Shown in pieces: positions 52,677 to 62,999 of a stretch of DNA of 64,000 bases (positions are counted from its first letter, which is position 1; each line of letters opens with the position of its first letter). The position numbers and the translations under genes were made by a program. The DNA is from Aurantimicrobium photophilum. GTDB taxonomy: Bacteria > Actinomycetota > Actinomycetes > Actinomycetales > Microbacteriaceae. The stretch is from assembly GCF_003194085.1 (NCBI RefSeq), contig NZ_CP023994.1:682001-746000 (forward strand), in the 5' to 3' direction. The notes beneath the pieces were generated by a model. The model ran no database searches. It worked only from the letters and a program-made list of their open reading frames with translations, and was not told the DNA's origin.

Positions 52677-55126
52677 CTAACGGCGTTGCCCACAAAGGCA
52701 ACGTCTCCGTCGAGCAAGGTGCCAGAGGCATCGCGCTTGGCTAGCTCAGTGGGAAGTTCGCGGGGCATTCCATCTAGTGCGCTAGCGCGAGGAATTCCCC
52801 GGCCCACCCAGGCCAGTGCCAACGCATCTTCTCCCTTGAGGAGAGTTTGTGCGCGAACACCACCGGTGCCACGGCCCTTAGCGGGGAATTCAGAAAGCAG
52901 AGATACCTTGGCGCGGCCAGCGTCTGTTCCGAGCAAAGTGTTCATGCTGGTGGAGATGGTGACCACCTGGGCGTCAGCTTCTGGGCCTGCGGTGAAGTAG
53001 ATCACTCGAGCAGTGTCAGAGACCCGGATACCGGCCATGCCGCCGGCTGCAGCACCCTGGGGGCGAACAGCCTCTGCGCCAAAGTGGAGGAGCTGCGCAT
53101 CAGAAGTGACAAAGATCAGTTCATCACTCTCTGCTGCGGGAGCGACACCCACAACCGTGTCGGAATCTTTCAACGAGATGATGGCATTGCCAGATTTCAC
53201 AGGGAATGCATCGGCTTGGATGCGCTTGACGACACCCTCAGAGGTTCCTAGTGCATAGGTGGTTTCTCCGCCGAAGGAAACTAGGCCCACAACCTTCTCG
53301 CCAGATTCCAGTTCGACGTAGTCGGAGCTATTGACAGCTGCAGCAAGTGAAACGCTGGAGGCAGGAACCCCAGGAAGTGAAACGGGGGAGAAGTGAACCA
53401 AGCGTCCCTTGCTCGTCACAGCACCAATGAGACCTCGACGAGTTGTGGAGATGTTGGAGACAACACCATCATGTGCTGTGCGGTGGGTTCCTTGAGCAAT
53501 GGGGTCGTCAGCATTATCAAGATCAACACGAGCAAGTCGTCCGCTGGCAGAGAGCAACACGCGGCACGGAGTGTCCTCGATCTGCAGTGCTTCGGGTTGC
53601 GCTGAAGCAACACGTGCTGCGGTTGTAGCTGGTGCGACTGTTGAGGTGGACAACACAGTGCGGCGAGGAGTTCCGAGGTTCTTGGAAACCTCGGAAAGCT
53701 CCTTGACTACGACATCAATCAGCTTCTTATCGCTGGCGAGAATGGTTTCCAGTTCTGAGATTTCTTTACGCAACGCATCGGCTTCTGCTTCGAGCTCTAC
53801 TCGAGAGAATTTGGTCAAGCGACGAAGACGCAGTTCCAAGATGTAGTCAGCTTGAGGGACCGAGAGTTCAAACACATCCATCAGACGTGCTCTGGCTTGT
53901 TCGGTGTCGTCGCTTTGACGAATGAGCTGAATAACCTCGTCAATGTCCATGATGGCGATGAGCAGACCATCGACCAAGTGAAGACGTTCTTGACGCTTGG
54001 TGAGGCGGTGCTGTGAACGACGCTGAACTACCTGCTTGCGGTGGTCGACATAGACGGTGAGCATCTCGCGCAGACCCATGGTTTGTGGGCCACCGTTGAC
54101 CAGGGCAACGTTATTGATGCTGAAGGAGTCTTCCAGCGGGGTGTAGCGGTAGAGCTGTTCCAAGACGGCTTCAGGGTCGAAACCTGTCTTGATTTCAATC
54201 ACGAGCTTGAGACCGTGGTGGCGATCCGTGAGGTCGATGACGTTAGAAATACCGTTGAGCTTTTTGCTCGTGACGCCATCTTTGATTTTGTCGATGACCT
54301 TTTCAGGACCGACCAGGTAGGGGAGTTCGGTAACTGTGATGCCCATCTTGCGAGGGGAGACGCTTCCGATGGTCACACGAGCACGCGTTTTGAAGCTTCC
54401 GCGACCGGTTTCATAGGCTTCGCGGATACCGTCCAAGCCCATGATCACACCACCGGAGGGAAGATCTGGTCCAGGCACGAACGCCATCAGGTCGTCCAGC
54501 GATGCCTGGGGGTTCCTCAGGAGGTGAATCGAGGCTTCAATGACCTCAATCAGGTTGTGGGGAGCCATGTTGGTGGCCATGCCCACTGCAATACCGCTCG
54601 CACCGTTTACCAGCAGGTTGGGATAGGCCGAAGGAAGAACATCTGGCTGCTGGAACTGGTTGTCATAGTTCGGAACGAAGTCGACGACGTCTTCATCAAG
54701 GTTCGCTGTCATGGCAAGTGCAGAAGCAGCGAGGCGGGCTTCGGTGTAGCGGGCAGCAGCAGGGCCGTCATCCAGCGAACCGAAGTTACCGTGTCCATCA
54801 ATGAGGGGCAGGCGGAGCGAGAAGTCTTGAGCCAGGCGAACGAGGGCGTCATAGATGGAAGCATCACCATGGGGGTGAAGTTTTCCCATCACTTCACCAA
54901 CAACACGCGCCGACTTTACGTGGCCCTTGTCGGGGCGCAAACCCATCTCACTCATCATGAACAGGATGCGGCGTTGAACGGGCTTGAGGCCGTCGCGTGC
55001 ATCGGGCAGTGCCCGAGAGTAAATCACCGAGTAGGCATATTCCAGAAACGAGTCCCGCATCTCTGTCGAGACATCGATGTCCTCGATGCGCTCGAGGGCA
55101 TCATTCGCTGGGGTGGAGGGGACCAT
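52673..55126 (-). CDS. parC: Type IIA topoisomerase subunit A (ParC/GyrA-like)
   Basis: 817 residues. The N-terminal breakage-reunion domain has the active Tyr in [21 protein letters not shown] and [10 protein letters not shown]. The C-terminal beta-pinwheel from about residue 510 lacks a recognisable gyrase box (QRRGGKG), which fits topoisomerase IV better than gyrase. It converges on parE and the two stop codons overlap by 4 bases, so the pair is not one operon despite forming one enzyme. Confidence 0.88.
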   Translation of the reverse strand: MVPSTPANDALERIEDIDVSTEMRDSFLEYAYSVIYSRALPDARDGLKPVQRRILFMMSEMGLRPDKGHVKSARVVGEVMGKLHPHGDASIYDALVRLAQDFSLRLPLIDGHGNFGSLDDGPAAARYTEARLAASALAMTANLDEDVVDFVPNYDNQFQQPDVLPSAYPNLLVNGASGIAVGMATNMAPHNLIEVIEASIHLLRNPQASLDDLMAFVPGPDLPSGGVIMGLDGIREAYETGRGSFKTRARVTIGSVSPRKMGITVTELPYLVGPEKVIDKIKDGVTSKKLNGISNVIDLTDRHHGLKLVIEIKTGFDPEAVLEQLYRYTPLEDSFSINNVALVNGGPQTMGLREMLTVYVDHRKQVVQRRSQHRLTKRQERLHLVDGLLIAIMDIDEVIQLIRQSDDTEQARARLMDVFELSVPQADYILELRLRRLTKFSRVELEAEADALRKEISELETILASDKKLIDVVVKELSEVSKNLGTPRRTVLSTSTVAPATTAARVASAQPEALQIEDTPCRVLLSASGRLARVDLDNADDPIAQGTHRTAHDGVVSNISTTRRGLIGAVTSKGRLVHFSPVSLPGVPASSVSLAAAVNSSDYVELESGEKVVGLVSFGGETTYALGTSEGVVKRIQADAFPVKSGNAIISLKDSDTVVGVAPAAESDELIFVTSDAQLLHFGAEAVRPQGAAAGGMAGIRVSDTARVIYFTAGPEADAQVVTISTSMNTLLGTDAGRAKVSLLSEFPAKGRGTGGVRAQTLLKGEDALALAWVGRGIPRASALDGMPRELPTELAKRDASGTLLDGDVAFVGNAVS

Positions 55127-55202
55127 ATCTGTGATCTTTCGTTACGCATAAGACACAGCAGGCATAGCTGGCAAACCGCGTAACTATGGCAGACTGACGT
55201 CG

Positions 55203-56354
55203 ATGTCCATCATGTTACCGAGCCTGAATTCAGCTCAGTTGAGCCTTGCCGACGTGTTGCCAAGTTGCTTATCGAGCCTCGGAATCCAGCAGTTGCCGAA
55301 TGCTCTTGAGCTTGCTCCTGTGCGCTCTGCTGTTGTTGTGCTGGTTGATGGATTGGGTGCTCAGAATCTTTCATCGGCCTCAGCACATGCTCGTTTTTTG
55401 AGCAAGAATTCCTCTCCAGGAACTCATTTGTCGACCGTCTTTCCCAGCACCACAGCTGCGGCTCTTGCTTCCTTCACAACAGGTGCCACCCCGGGGCAAC
55501 ACGGAATGACCGGATATAGGGTCCTCAATCCAGAAACTGGTGAGGTCCTGAATCTCCTCACTGGGCTTGGTGCGCTCACAAGCCCTTCTTCGTGGCTGCG
55601 CTGTGATCCTCTCTATGCACTTGCTGAAGAAAACGGAATTACTCCATCAGTAGTCGCACATCCACGTTTTGCCGATACGCCTCTCACTCACATCATCCAC
55701 GAGGGTGCATTACAGCTCAGCGCCAAAACTATTGATGACCGTGTTCAAGCTGTCCTCAGCACCCTGAACAAGCCCGGTCAACATCTGATTGTTCTCTACA
55801 TCTCAGAGCTAGATGAGCTCGCCCACAACAAGGGCGTCTCCAGTGCGGAATGGGCCGCAGCGTTGGAGTCTGTTGATGGAGCAATCAAAGAACTCTCTGA
55901 CCGCATACCTGAGGGAGTGGGGCTCTTTGTCACAGCAGATCACGGTGTGCTGGATGTCAAACAGTCACAACATTTTCTGTATGGACTTGATGTCGACCAC
56001 ATGAGGCACATTGCCCACGTTGGGGGAGAACCTCGCTGCGTACAGCTCTATTTTTCGGAGCATGCCTCACAAGCGGAACGTGCACAGGCAGTGGCGTCCT
56101 GGCGTGAAGATTGGTCGGAACTTGCCTGGGTTCTTACTCAAGAAGAAGTCTTAGCAGCCGGACTTTATGGCGACGTCGACTCTGATGTACTGCCTCGCTT
56201 GGGCGATGTGTTTGTTCTTGCCAAAAAAGATGTCGCCTTTTATGACGAGCGTGACACGTCTTTGAAAGGCCGAAACATGATTGCTCAACATGGTGGGGTT
56301 TCACCCACCGAGCTCGCTATCCCCGGTATTCGCCTCGGAGCATATTCACGCTAG
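55203..56354 (+). CDS. Nucleotide pyrophosphatase/phosphodiesterase-family protein
   Basis: 383 residues of the alkaline phosphatase superfamily. The metal-binding patterns of type I phosphodiesterases are seen: VVLVDGLGAQNL, the nucleophile Thr in FPSTTAAALASF, ELDELAH and FVTADHGVLDV, and a late MIAQHGG. No signal peptide, so it probably acts inside the cell. Substrate unknown. It is divergent from parC, and its stop codon touches that of sepH. Confidence 0.88.
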   Translation: MSIMLPSLNSAQLSLADVLPSCLSSLGIQQLPNALELAPVRSAVVVLVDGLGAQNLSSASAHARFLSKNSSPGTHLSTVFPSTTAAALASFTTGATPGQHGMTGYRVLNPETGEVLNLLTGLGALTSPSSWLRCDPLYALAEENGITPSVVAHPRFADTPLTHIIHEGALQLSAKTIDDRVQAVLSTLNKPGQHLIVLYISELDELAHNKGVSSAEWAAALESVDGAIKELSDRIPEGVGLFVTADHGVLDVKQSQHFLYGLDVDHMRHIAHVGGEPRCVQLYFSEHASQAERAQAVASWREDWSELAWVLTQEEVLAAGLYGDVDSDVLPRLGDVFVLAKKDVAFYDERDTSLKGRNMIAQHGGVSPTELAIPGIRLGAYSR

Positions 56355-57398
56355 TTAGGCAGGATCGTCATCGGAACGAGTTCCGAAGACAATGTCGTCC
56401 CATGAAGGCATTGCAGGACGTCCGTTTTTGCCAATTTGCTTGGAATCATTCTTGGATTCTGAAGGAGCAACCGTTGGAGCTTCCTCAGAGACGGACATAT
56501 CGAAAGGCTCTGTAAAGTTCAGAGTCGCGTCGAATTCCACCGTTTCACCACTGATGACGGTGTCTTCTGATACCACCTCATGTGAATCGGTTGCCGCACT
56601 GACTTCATCCTTGAGCCAGGCTGGGGTGGATTCGCGTTCATTGCGACGCTTGCGCAGAGCTTCGAGGAGATCGGCCGTAGGGCTGTGTTCGCGAGTTTGT
56701 TCGGCAGCGGGCGCTTCGACAGTCACCTGTTCGGTCACGGCGGAAACGGTTGCTACCGGTTCAATACTTTGAATGGGCTCAACCACAATGGTGTCAGCAG
56801 AATCAACACCCACAGCGCGAAGCTTAGGAATGAGTCCCGTGCTCAGGTCGCCCTTTTGAGAAAGTGTTGACGCGTCACTATTGACGGGAGTGAGAGTTCG
56901 CTTGCGGGGCTCAAAAGACCAACGCGCATCGTGCTCAATCCCGTTTGCTGTGAACTCCAGCTTGACAACCCAAGAACCTGATTCTTCCTTCCAGGTTGCC
57001 CATCGCTCTGCGGTTGCGTTCAAACCGTGCAAGCGCTGGGTAATAACAGTGCCAAACGCGGTACTGAGGTTTCCGGTTTCCGTTTCCACCGTGGTCTGCG
57101 TGGGAACGGACAATGCTGAAGTAATGATGAATTCACGCTCTGCAAGAACGGGAGTTTCGAATCGTTGGATGAGGTCCAAAGTTGCTCCCGTGAGAGCAGA
57201 AATTTCTTCATTCGACAGACCTGCACGCAAGTGAGCTTGGATGTCTTTGGGGGAGACGCGTGGTCCGTCTTCGGGAGCGCTTCTGTGACGCAGGCGGCGT
57301 AATGACGTCTCATCGACGGGGACGCGGAATTCGTTTCCTTCATCGTCAGAAACAACGAGGGTAGCGCCATCGACATCGGTGACTTTGAGTTCGCGCAT
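56355..57398 (-). CDS. sepH: Cell division protein SepH
   Basis: 347 residues from ATG 57398 behind AAGGAG. The N-terminal DUF3071 domain with its helix-turn-helix (SPKDIQAHLRAGLSNEEISA) is the SepH hallmark; an acidic disordered middle and the conserved tail PSWDDIVFGTRSDD follow. In Streptomyces and mycobacteria SepH binds FtsZ and stimulates its assembly. The tail motif also ends the unrelated protein at 22850-23683. Confidence 0.93.
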   Translation of the reverse strand: MRELKVTDVDGATLVVSDDEGNEFRVPVDETSLRRLRHRSAPEDGPRVSPKDIQAHLRAGLSNEEISALTGATLDLIQRFETPVLAEREFIITSALSVPTQTTVETETGNLSTAFGTVITQRLHGLNATAERWATWKEESGSWVVKLEFTANGIEHDARWSFEPRKRTLTPVNSDASTLSQKGDLSTGLIPKLRAVGVDSADTIVVEPIQSIEPVATVSAVTEQVTVEAPAAEQTREHSPTADLLEALRKRRNERESTPAWLKDEVSAATDSHEVVSEDTVISGETVEFDATLNFTEPFDMSVSEEAPTVAPSESKNDSKQIGKNGRPAMPSWDDIVFGTRSDDDPA

Positions 57399-57602
57399 AA
57401 CAGTGTGCTCCTTGGCCAAATTCTGCTGTTTAGAGAATTCCATGGAATGACTCACTTGGGCAGTAGCGCGTGCGCGTGCCGAGCTAATTCCTCCTGTCGG
57501 GCAACACGCCCAGTCAGGTTTTTGTGTTTCTGAGCTCAATGAGGCAAACTGTCGGCGCCGGAGCATTTCAACGCCGGTGACGTGACGAATTGGATCTTCA
57601 AG

Positions 57603-57899
57603 ATGGCAACTGACTACGACGCACCCCGCAAAACAGATAACGACGACACCGAGTCGATCGAAGCGCTCAAAGAGCGTGTCCCCGACAAGCTCTCCGGAGC
57701 TGTTGATGCAGAAGACGCTGACAACCCTGGTGGTTTCGAGCTCGCGGGTGCTGATCTGTCAGATATGGAACTCGACGTTGTCGTTCTTCCACCGCAGGAT
57801 GACGAGTTCACCTGCGTGAGCTGCTTCCTGGTTAAGCATCGCTCACAGGTTGATCACGAGGAAAAGCTCGGACCTGTTTGCAAGGAATGCGCTTTCTAA
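57603..57899 (+). CDS. DUF4193 protein
   Basis: 98 residues from ATG 57603, giving the usual MATDYDAPRKTDND start. An acidic N-terminus is followed by FTCVSCFLVKHRSQ and GPVCKECAF, a CxxC...CxxC zinc-ribbon pair. It is conserved in actinobacteria between sepH and dut. Function unknown. Confidence 0.9.
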   Translation: MATDYDAPRKTDNDDTESIEALKERVPDKLSGAVDAEDADNPGGFELAGADLSDMELDVVVLPPQDDEFTCVSCFLVKHRSQVDHEEKLGPVCKECAF

Positions 57900-57911
57900 A
57901 TCTTTTTCTAT

Positions 57912-57947
57912 AACAAAAGGGCCGGATGAAAATCTGGCCCTTTTGTT
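57912..57947. terminator. Bidirectional terminator between DUF4193 and DUF3093
   Basis: Stem AACAAAAGGGCC(G)GAT / ATC(T)GGCCCTTTTGTT with loop GAAA; A-rich and T-rich flanks on both sides. Confidence 0.92.
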
Positions 57948-57950
57948 TTG

Positions 57951-58397
57951 CTATTTTGCTTTTCTGCCTGCACGGAGTGCGGCAACAAGTTCTTCTGGGT
58001 GCCGACTCGAGAACAGCCAATAAGGTGTTGGGTCATTGGGGTCAGTGATATCCACGCGCACCACCGGGTTAATCCATCCACGAAGGAAGATCCACGCACG
58101 GGCATCCAGTTCTGGCCCACGAGCTGCCACAGCGTAGTTGCCTGAATAAGCACTTACCGCGCCAATGAACTCACGGTTGATGTGTGCCTTTCCGACACGA
58201 AGTTCTGTTTCTGTCAGCGTGATGGTCGGTGATGTCGCGAACATAGGTATGACGATCAGCGCATAAACAACAATGGACAAGACAATGCCCAGGGTGAAAT
58301 TAATGGGTGCCATGACCAAGATGATCGTGGGAATCATTAATGCAGCAATGAGATACATCCACCAGGTAGGCCGTAAAACTTCACGAAACGTCGTCAT
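57951..58397 (-). CDS. DUF3093 membrane protein
   Basis: 148 residues from ATG 58397. Two membrane helices (about 14-33 and 36-53) are followed by a domain with LRVGKAHINREFIGAV and WLFSSRHPEELVAAL, the DUF3093 pattern. It is conserved opposite dut in actinobacteria. Function unknown. Confidence 0.88.
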   Translation of the reverse strand: MTTFREVLRPTWWMYLIAALMIPTIILVMAPINFTLGIVLSIVVYALIVIPMFATSPTITLTETELRVGKAHINREFIGAVSAYSGNYAVAARGPELDARAWIFLRGWINPVVRVDITDPNDPTPYWLFSSRHPEELVAALRAGRKAK

Positions 58398-58436
58398 ACA
58401 TCTATTCGACCACTGTTTTTGGACTAACCTCGACAC

Positions 58437-58886
58437 GTGGCCGAAACAGTTGAAGTTCTCATCACTGCTCAGAACGTTCCCAGTTACTCTCATCCTGGTG
58501 ATGCCGGGGCCGATCTTTCCTCCGCTGAGGCGTTGACTTTGGCTCCAGGACAGAGAGCGACCGTGGGTACGGGAGTTTCTATCGCCTTGCCAAATGGATA
58601 CGTCGCCTTTGTTGTTCCCCGTTCTGGCCTTGCTGCAAAGCACGGAATTACGATTGTGAACTCACCCGGCACTGTTGATGCAGGTTATCGAGGAGAGCTC
58701 AAAGTGACTCTTCTCAACACGGACCTCTCGGAGCCATTTGAAATTGCAGTGGGGGACCGTATCGCTCAGGTCATCGTGATGCCTGTCACGCAAGCACGTT
58801 TTATCCCTGTTGAGAAACTTCCAGTAAGTGAACGCGGAGAATCAGGTTTTGGTTCTACCGGACTCGCTGCACGAAAAGGAAAATAA
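58437..58886 (+). CDS. dut: dUTP diphosphatase
   Basis: 149 residues with GTG start. All five dUTPase motifs are seen, among them HPGDAGADLSS, PRSGLAAKHG, TVDAGYRGE, RIAQVIV and the C-terminal RGESGFGSTG arm. It removes dUTP and supplies dUMP. TAACCT (58425-58430) lies at -12 to -7 of the GTG with no ribosome site, so the mRNA is probably leaderless. Confidence 0.96.
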   Translation: MAETVEVLITAQNVPSYSHPGDAGADLSSAEALTLAPGQRATVGTGVSIALPNGYVAFVVPRSGLAAKHGITIVNSPGTVDAGYRGELKVTLLNTDLSEPFEIAVGDRIAQVIVMPVTQARFIPVEKLPVSERGESGFGSTGLAARKGK

Positions 58887-58888
58887 CG

Positions 58889-59488
58889 ATGTCAGGTCCT
58901 ATTTCAGACGCTAAAAGCGCACCGGCTGATCGTGAAACGACCGGACCCTTCGACGAATCTGAGGTCAGCGGTGTAAGGCCCTATGTTGATTTGGGTTCAC
59001 TCAAGCTGATTCCTCGTGAAGGCCTCAATCTTCGTTTAGAAGTCGAAGAAGGTTCTGGTCGCGTCGTTGCAGTAGCAATGGATTTCCTCGGCTCTACCCT
59101 TCAGGTTCAGGCATTCGCATCTACGCGTTCACAGGGTCTGTGGCACGAAGTGCGAGCACAGCTCACTGAGCAGATTTCTACTCAGGGTGGCCTCGTGGAA
59201 GATGCTCTTTCAGAGTTGGGCCCTGAACTGTTGTGCAAAGTTCCCGCACTCGTGGACGGCAAACAGGTTTTCCAAGAGGTTCGCTTTATCGGTGTGGACG
59301 GCCCCAGATGGTTCCTTCGTGGAGTTATTGCAGGTCCAGCAGCTACAAACCCTGAACAGGGTGCACGTTTAGTTGAACTCTTTAGAGACATCGTTGTTGT
59401 CCGCGGTCAGCAGCCAATGCCTCCTCGTGAACTTATGCCGCTGAAGGTTCCTGAGCAAGCTGCAGGCATTGCTCCTACTCAGCGTTAA
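58889..59488 (+). CDS. DUF3710 protein
   Basis: 199 residues. VRPYVDLGSLKLIPREGL, LWHEVRAQLTEQ and GVDGPRWFLRGVI are signature stretches of DUF3710. It starts two bases after the dut stop, within one operon. Cytosolic; function unknown, but always with dut and DUF3159. Confidence 0.9.
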   Translation: MSGPISDAKSAPADRETTGPFDESEVSGVRPYVDLGSLKLIPREGLNLRLEVEEGSGRVVAVAMDFLGSTLQVQAFASTRSQGLWHEVRAQLTEQISTQGGLVEDALSELGPELLCKVPALVDGKQVFQEVRFIGVDGPRWFLRGVIAGPAATNPEQGARLVELFRDIVVVRGQQPMPPRELMPLKVPEQAAGIAPTQR

Positions 59489-59491
59489 CGC

Positions 59492-60157
59492 ATGAGCGAG
59501 AAACAAGGAGTAGCGGGCCTAGCTTCACAGCTTGGTGGCAGTTCCAATGGCAAACACCCCCTGTGGAATGCCATGGGCGGTGCACTGGGCATTGTTGAGA
59601 CCGTTCTTCCTGGTCTGCTGTTTGTTGCCGTATTCACTTTCACATTGAATCCTTGGCTGGCCATCTGGATTTCTGTAGGCGCTTCTGTCCTCTTCACTCT
59701 GTATCGCCTAATCCGTCGCCAGGCAGCTACCCAAGCACTCGTGGGCCTTGCTGGAGTGGTCCTTTCTGCAGTGCTGGCATTGATGTCTAACAAGCCCGAA
59801 GACAACTTTGTGGTCGGAATGGTGACCAACGGTGTTTATGGGCTTGTCTTCCTGCTCTCGATCCTGGTTGGCTGGCCGCTTATTGGTGTCGTAGTTGGCC
59901 TTGTTCGTTCTGAAGGAACGAAGTGGCGACAGAATCGACACCACAAGCGTGTCTACATGGGCGTCACAGCGTTGTGGGTTGGAATGTTTTCACTGCGCCT
60001 CGCCGTCGAAGTTCCGCTGTATCTAGCTGGAAACGTTGCTGGTCTGGCAACGGCGAAACTGATTCTTGGATTGCCTTTGTATGTACCTGTTCTTGCCTTG
60101 ACGTGGCTGATCGTGCGCTCTCTCTATCGAGAAAAAACCTCGAATTCGCAGAAATAA
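59492..60157 (+). CDS. DUF3159 membrane protein
   Basis: 221 residues, about five to six membrane helices. The start GGALGIVETVLPGLLFVAVF is typical of DUF3159. It follows the DUF3710 gene by three bases. Function unknown. A complex inverted-repeat region follows the stop. Confidence 0.9.
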   Translation: MSEKQGVAGLASQLGGSSNGKHPLWNAMGGALGIVETVLPGLLFVAVFTFTLNPWLAIWISVGASVLFTLYRLIRRQAATQALVGLAGVVLSAVLALMSNKPEDNFVVGMVTNGVYGLVFLLSILVGWPLIGVVVGLVRSEGTKWRQNRHHKRVYMGVTALWVGMFSLRLAVEVPLYLAGNVAGLATAKLILGLPLYVPVLALTWLIVRSLYREKTSNSQK

Positions 60158-60159
60158 CT

Positions 60160-60208
60160 GTCAAAAAGTTCGACTAAGATATATCTTGATATCAAGAGAC
60201 TTTTTGAC
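60160..60208. promoter_or_regulatory. Nested palindromes upstream of acnA
   Basis: Outer arms GTCAAAAAGT (60160-60169) and ACTTTTTGAC (60199-60208) pair perfectly. Inside lie two overlapping palindromes, AAGATATATCTT (60176-60187) and TCTTGATATCAAGA (60184-60197). The outer hairpin may act as a terminator for the DUF3159 operon; the inner ones look like an operator for aconitase. Confidence 0.5.
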
Positions 60209-60265
60209 TCTTGATGCGCACCACAATTTTTGACCTGCGTAGTACGCCCAATGGAGGAGCAGCAC

Positions 60266-62950
60266 GTGTCGGCAGTAAACAGCTTTGGAGCTAAGAGCAC
60301 CCTTGAGGTATCTGGAAAGTCATACGAGATTTTCCGCCTCGACTCGGTTCAGGGACACGACAAGTTGCCCTACAGCCTCAAGGTTCTCCTCGAGAACCTT
60401 CTGCGCACCGAAGATGGCGCTAACGTCACCGCTGAGCAGATTAAGGCACTCGGAAGCTGGGTTCCCTCAGCTGAGCCCGACACTGAAATCCAGTTCACCC
60501 CTGCTCGCGTCATCATGCAGGACTTCACTGGCGTTCCCTGTGTTGTTGACCTTGCAACCATGCGTGAAGCAGTGACCGAACTTGGCGGCGACCCCACCAA
60601 GATCAACCCACTCGCCCCTGCAGAGTTGGTTATTGACCACTCCGTTATTGCTGACCTCTACGGTTCAGCAGATGCTCTCGAGCAGAACGTTGAAATTGAA
60701 TACGAGCGCAACGGTGAGCGCTACCAGTTCCTCCGCTGGGGCCAGACCGCATTCGACGACTTCAAGGTTGTTCCTCCAGGAACCGGTATCGTCCACCAGG
60801 TCAACATTGAATACTTGGCACGTGTCACCATGGCTCGCGAAGTTGCTGGCGTGCTCCAGGCATACCCTGACACCTGCGTGGGTACCGACTCTCACACCAC
60901 CATGGTCAACGGTCTGGGTGTTCTTGGCTGGGGTGTTGGTGGCATTGAAGCCGAAGCTGCAATGCTCGGTCAGCCCGTCTCCATGCTCATTCCTAAGGTT
61001 GTCGGCTTCAAGCTTTCTGGCTCGATCCCAACCGGTGTAACCGCAACTGACGTTGTTCTCACCATTACTCAGATGCTGCGTAAGCAGGGAGTTGTGGGCA
61101 AGTTCGTCGAGTTCTACGGCCCCGGTGTTTCCTCTGTTCCACTGGCAAACCGCGCCACCATCGGAAACATGAGCCCCGAGTTCGGTTCAACCGCAGCAAT
61201 GTTCCCTGTTGACGATGTCACCCTGGACTACCTGCGTCTCACCGGTCGTTCCGAAGAGCAGGTCGCCCTCGTTGAGGCATACTCCAAGGCTCAGGGCCTC
61301 TGGTTTGACCCCAGCAGTGAGCCCAACTTCTCTGAGTACATGGAGCTCGACCTCTCGACTGTTGTTCCCTCGATCTCAGGTCCAAAGCGTCCCCAGGACC
61401 GCATTGAGCTTTCCAAGGCTCAAAGCCAGTTCGCTGAGGACGTCAAGAACTACTCCCACGGTGACTCTGTCAAGGTCAGTGTCGATGGGGGAGAAGAGTT
61501 CGAGCTGAAGAATGGTGCCGTCACCATTGCAGCTATCACTTCCTGCACCAACACCTCCAACCCTTCCGTCATGCTCGCTGCTGGTCTTCTAGCACGAAAC
61601 GCAGTGAAAAAGGGCCTCAAGACCAAGCCTTGGGTCAAGACCACCTTGTCTCCCGGATCCAAGGTCGTCACCGATTACTACGAAAAGGCAGGGGTTACTC
61701 CTTACCTTGACGAGCTCGGTTTCTACCCAGTTGGTTACGGCTGCATGACCTGCATCGGTAACTCTGGTCCTCTCAAGGATGAAATCTCTGCGGCAATCAA
61801 CCACAACGACCTCGCTGTGACTGCTGTTCTTTCGGGTAACCGTAACTTCGAGGGCCGTATTAGCCCCGACGTCAAGATGAACTATCTAGCAAGTCCTCCT
61901 TTGGTTATTGCTTATGCACTTGCTGGATCAATGGACTTTGACTTCGAAAAGGACGCTCTCGGAACTGGTTCCGACGGTAACCCTGTCTACCTCAAGGACA
62001 TCTGGCCTGAGACCGCTGAGGTTGAGAAGGTAATTGGCGAGTCCATCGACACCGCCATGTTTGACCACGAATACTCTTCCGTCTTCAACGGTGATGAGCG
62101 CTGGCGCAACCTGCCCACCCCAACCGGTGCAACCTTCGAGTGGGATGCTAAGTCAACCTACGTTCGTAAGCCCCCATACTTCGAAGGTATGAAGAAGGAA
62201 ACCACTCCTGTCACCGACATTTCTGGTGCTCGCGTTCTCGCGACTCTGGGTGACTCGGTTACTACCGACCACATTTCTCCTGCTGGAAACATTAAGGCGG
62301 GCACCCCTGCGGCTGTCTACCTGGACCAGCACGGTGTGGCACGTGCTGACTACAACTCCTACGGATCTCGTCGTGGTAACCACGAAGTGATGATTCGCGG
62401 AACCTTCGCGAACATCCGTCTGAAGAACCAGCTCCTTGATGGCGTTGAGGGTGGTTACACTCGCGACTTCACTCAGGCAGATGGACCTCAGTCCTTCATC
62501 TATGACGCCAGCGCCAACTACCAGGCTGCCGGAACTCCTCTGGTCATCTTTGGTGGCAAGGAATACGGTTCTGGTTCATCTCGTGACTGGGCAGCTAAGG
62601 GAACCGCACTGCTGGGTGTGAAGGCCGTTATTACCGAGAGCTTTGAGCGTATTCACCGCTCTAACCTCATCGGTATGGGTGTTCTTCCTCTCCAGTTCCC
62701 TGCAGGTCAGAGCTGGGAGTCCCTGGGTCTTGATGGCACCGAGATCGTCTCGATCGCTGGTGTTGAAGAACTCAACAAGGGAGTCACTCCTAAGACTGTT
62801 CGTGTGACTGCAGCTCCTTCTGAGAACTCACCTGCTGGAAAGCAGACCATTGAGTTTGACGCAGTAGTGCGCATCGACACCCCTGGTGAAGCTGACTACT
62901 ACCGCAATGGCGGAATCCTCCAGTACGTGCTGCGTTCGCTCGTCGCTTAG
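60266..62950 (+). CDS. acnA: Aconitate hydratase A
   Basis: 894 residues from GTG 60266 behind GGAGGAG; an ATG at 60251 in the same frame overlaps that site. The cluster cysteines are in [12 protein letters not shown] and [12 protein letters not shown]; the C-terminal swivel domain has [17 protein letters not shown]. It converts citrate to isocitrate; homologues can also bind RNA when the cluster is lost. Palindromes at 60176-60197 suggest specific regulation. Confidence 0.96.
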   Translation: MSAVNSFGAKSTLEVSGKSYEIFRLDSVQGHDKLPYSLKVLLENLLRTEDGANVTAEQIKALGSWVPSAEPDTEIQFTPARVIMQDFTGVPCVVDLATMREAVTELGGDPTKINPLAPAELVIDHSVIADLYGSADALEQNVEIEYERNGERYQFLRWGQTAFDDFKVVPPGTGIVHQVNIEYLARVTMAREVAGVLQAYPDTCVGTDSHTTMVNGLGVLGWGVGGIEAEAAMLGQPVSMLIPKVVGFKLSGSIPTGVTATDVVLTITQMLRKQGVVGKFVEFYGPGVSSVPLANRATIGNMSPEFGSTAAMFPVDDVTLDYLRLTGRSEEQVALVEAYSKAQGLWFDPSSEPNFSEYMELDLSTVVPSISGPKRPQDRIELSKAQSQFAEDVKNYSHGDSVKVSVDGGEEFELKNGAVTIAAITSCTNTSNPSVMLAAGLLARNAVKKGLKTKPWVKTTLSPGSKVVTDYYEKAGVTPYLDELGFYPVGYGCMTCIGNSGPLKDEISAAINHNDLAVTAVLSGNRNFEGRISPDVKMNYLASPPLVIAYALAGSMDFDFEKDALGTGSDGNPVYLKDIWPETAEVEKVIGESIDTAMFDHEYSSVFNGDERWRNLPTPTGATFEWDAKSTYVRKPPYFEGMKKETTPVTDISGARVLATLGDSVTTDHISPAGNIKAGTPAAVYLDQHGVARADYNSYGSRRGNHEVMIRGTFANIRLKNQLLDGVEGGYTRDFTQADGPQSFIYDASANYQAAGTPLVIFGGKEYGSGSSRDWAAKGTALLGVKAVITESFERIHRSNLIGMGVLPLQFPAGQSWESLGLDGTEIVSIAGVEELNKGVTPKTVRVTAAPSENSPAGKQTIEFDAVVRIDTPGEADYYRNGGILQYVLRSLVA

Positions 62951-62999
62951 TCGACGAATTCACAGCACAAACTGGTTCGTTTCCTCATAGACTCGAGCC

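Noticed and set aside
60176-60197. DtxR/IdeR iron box before acnA
   Set aside because: The palindrome lacks the TTAGGTTAG-type core of iron boxes.
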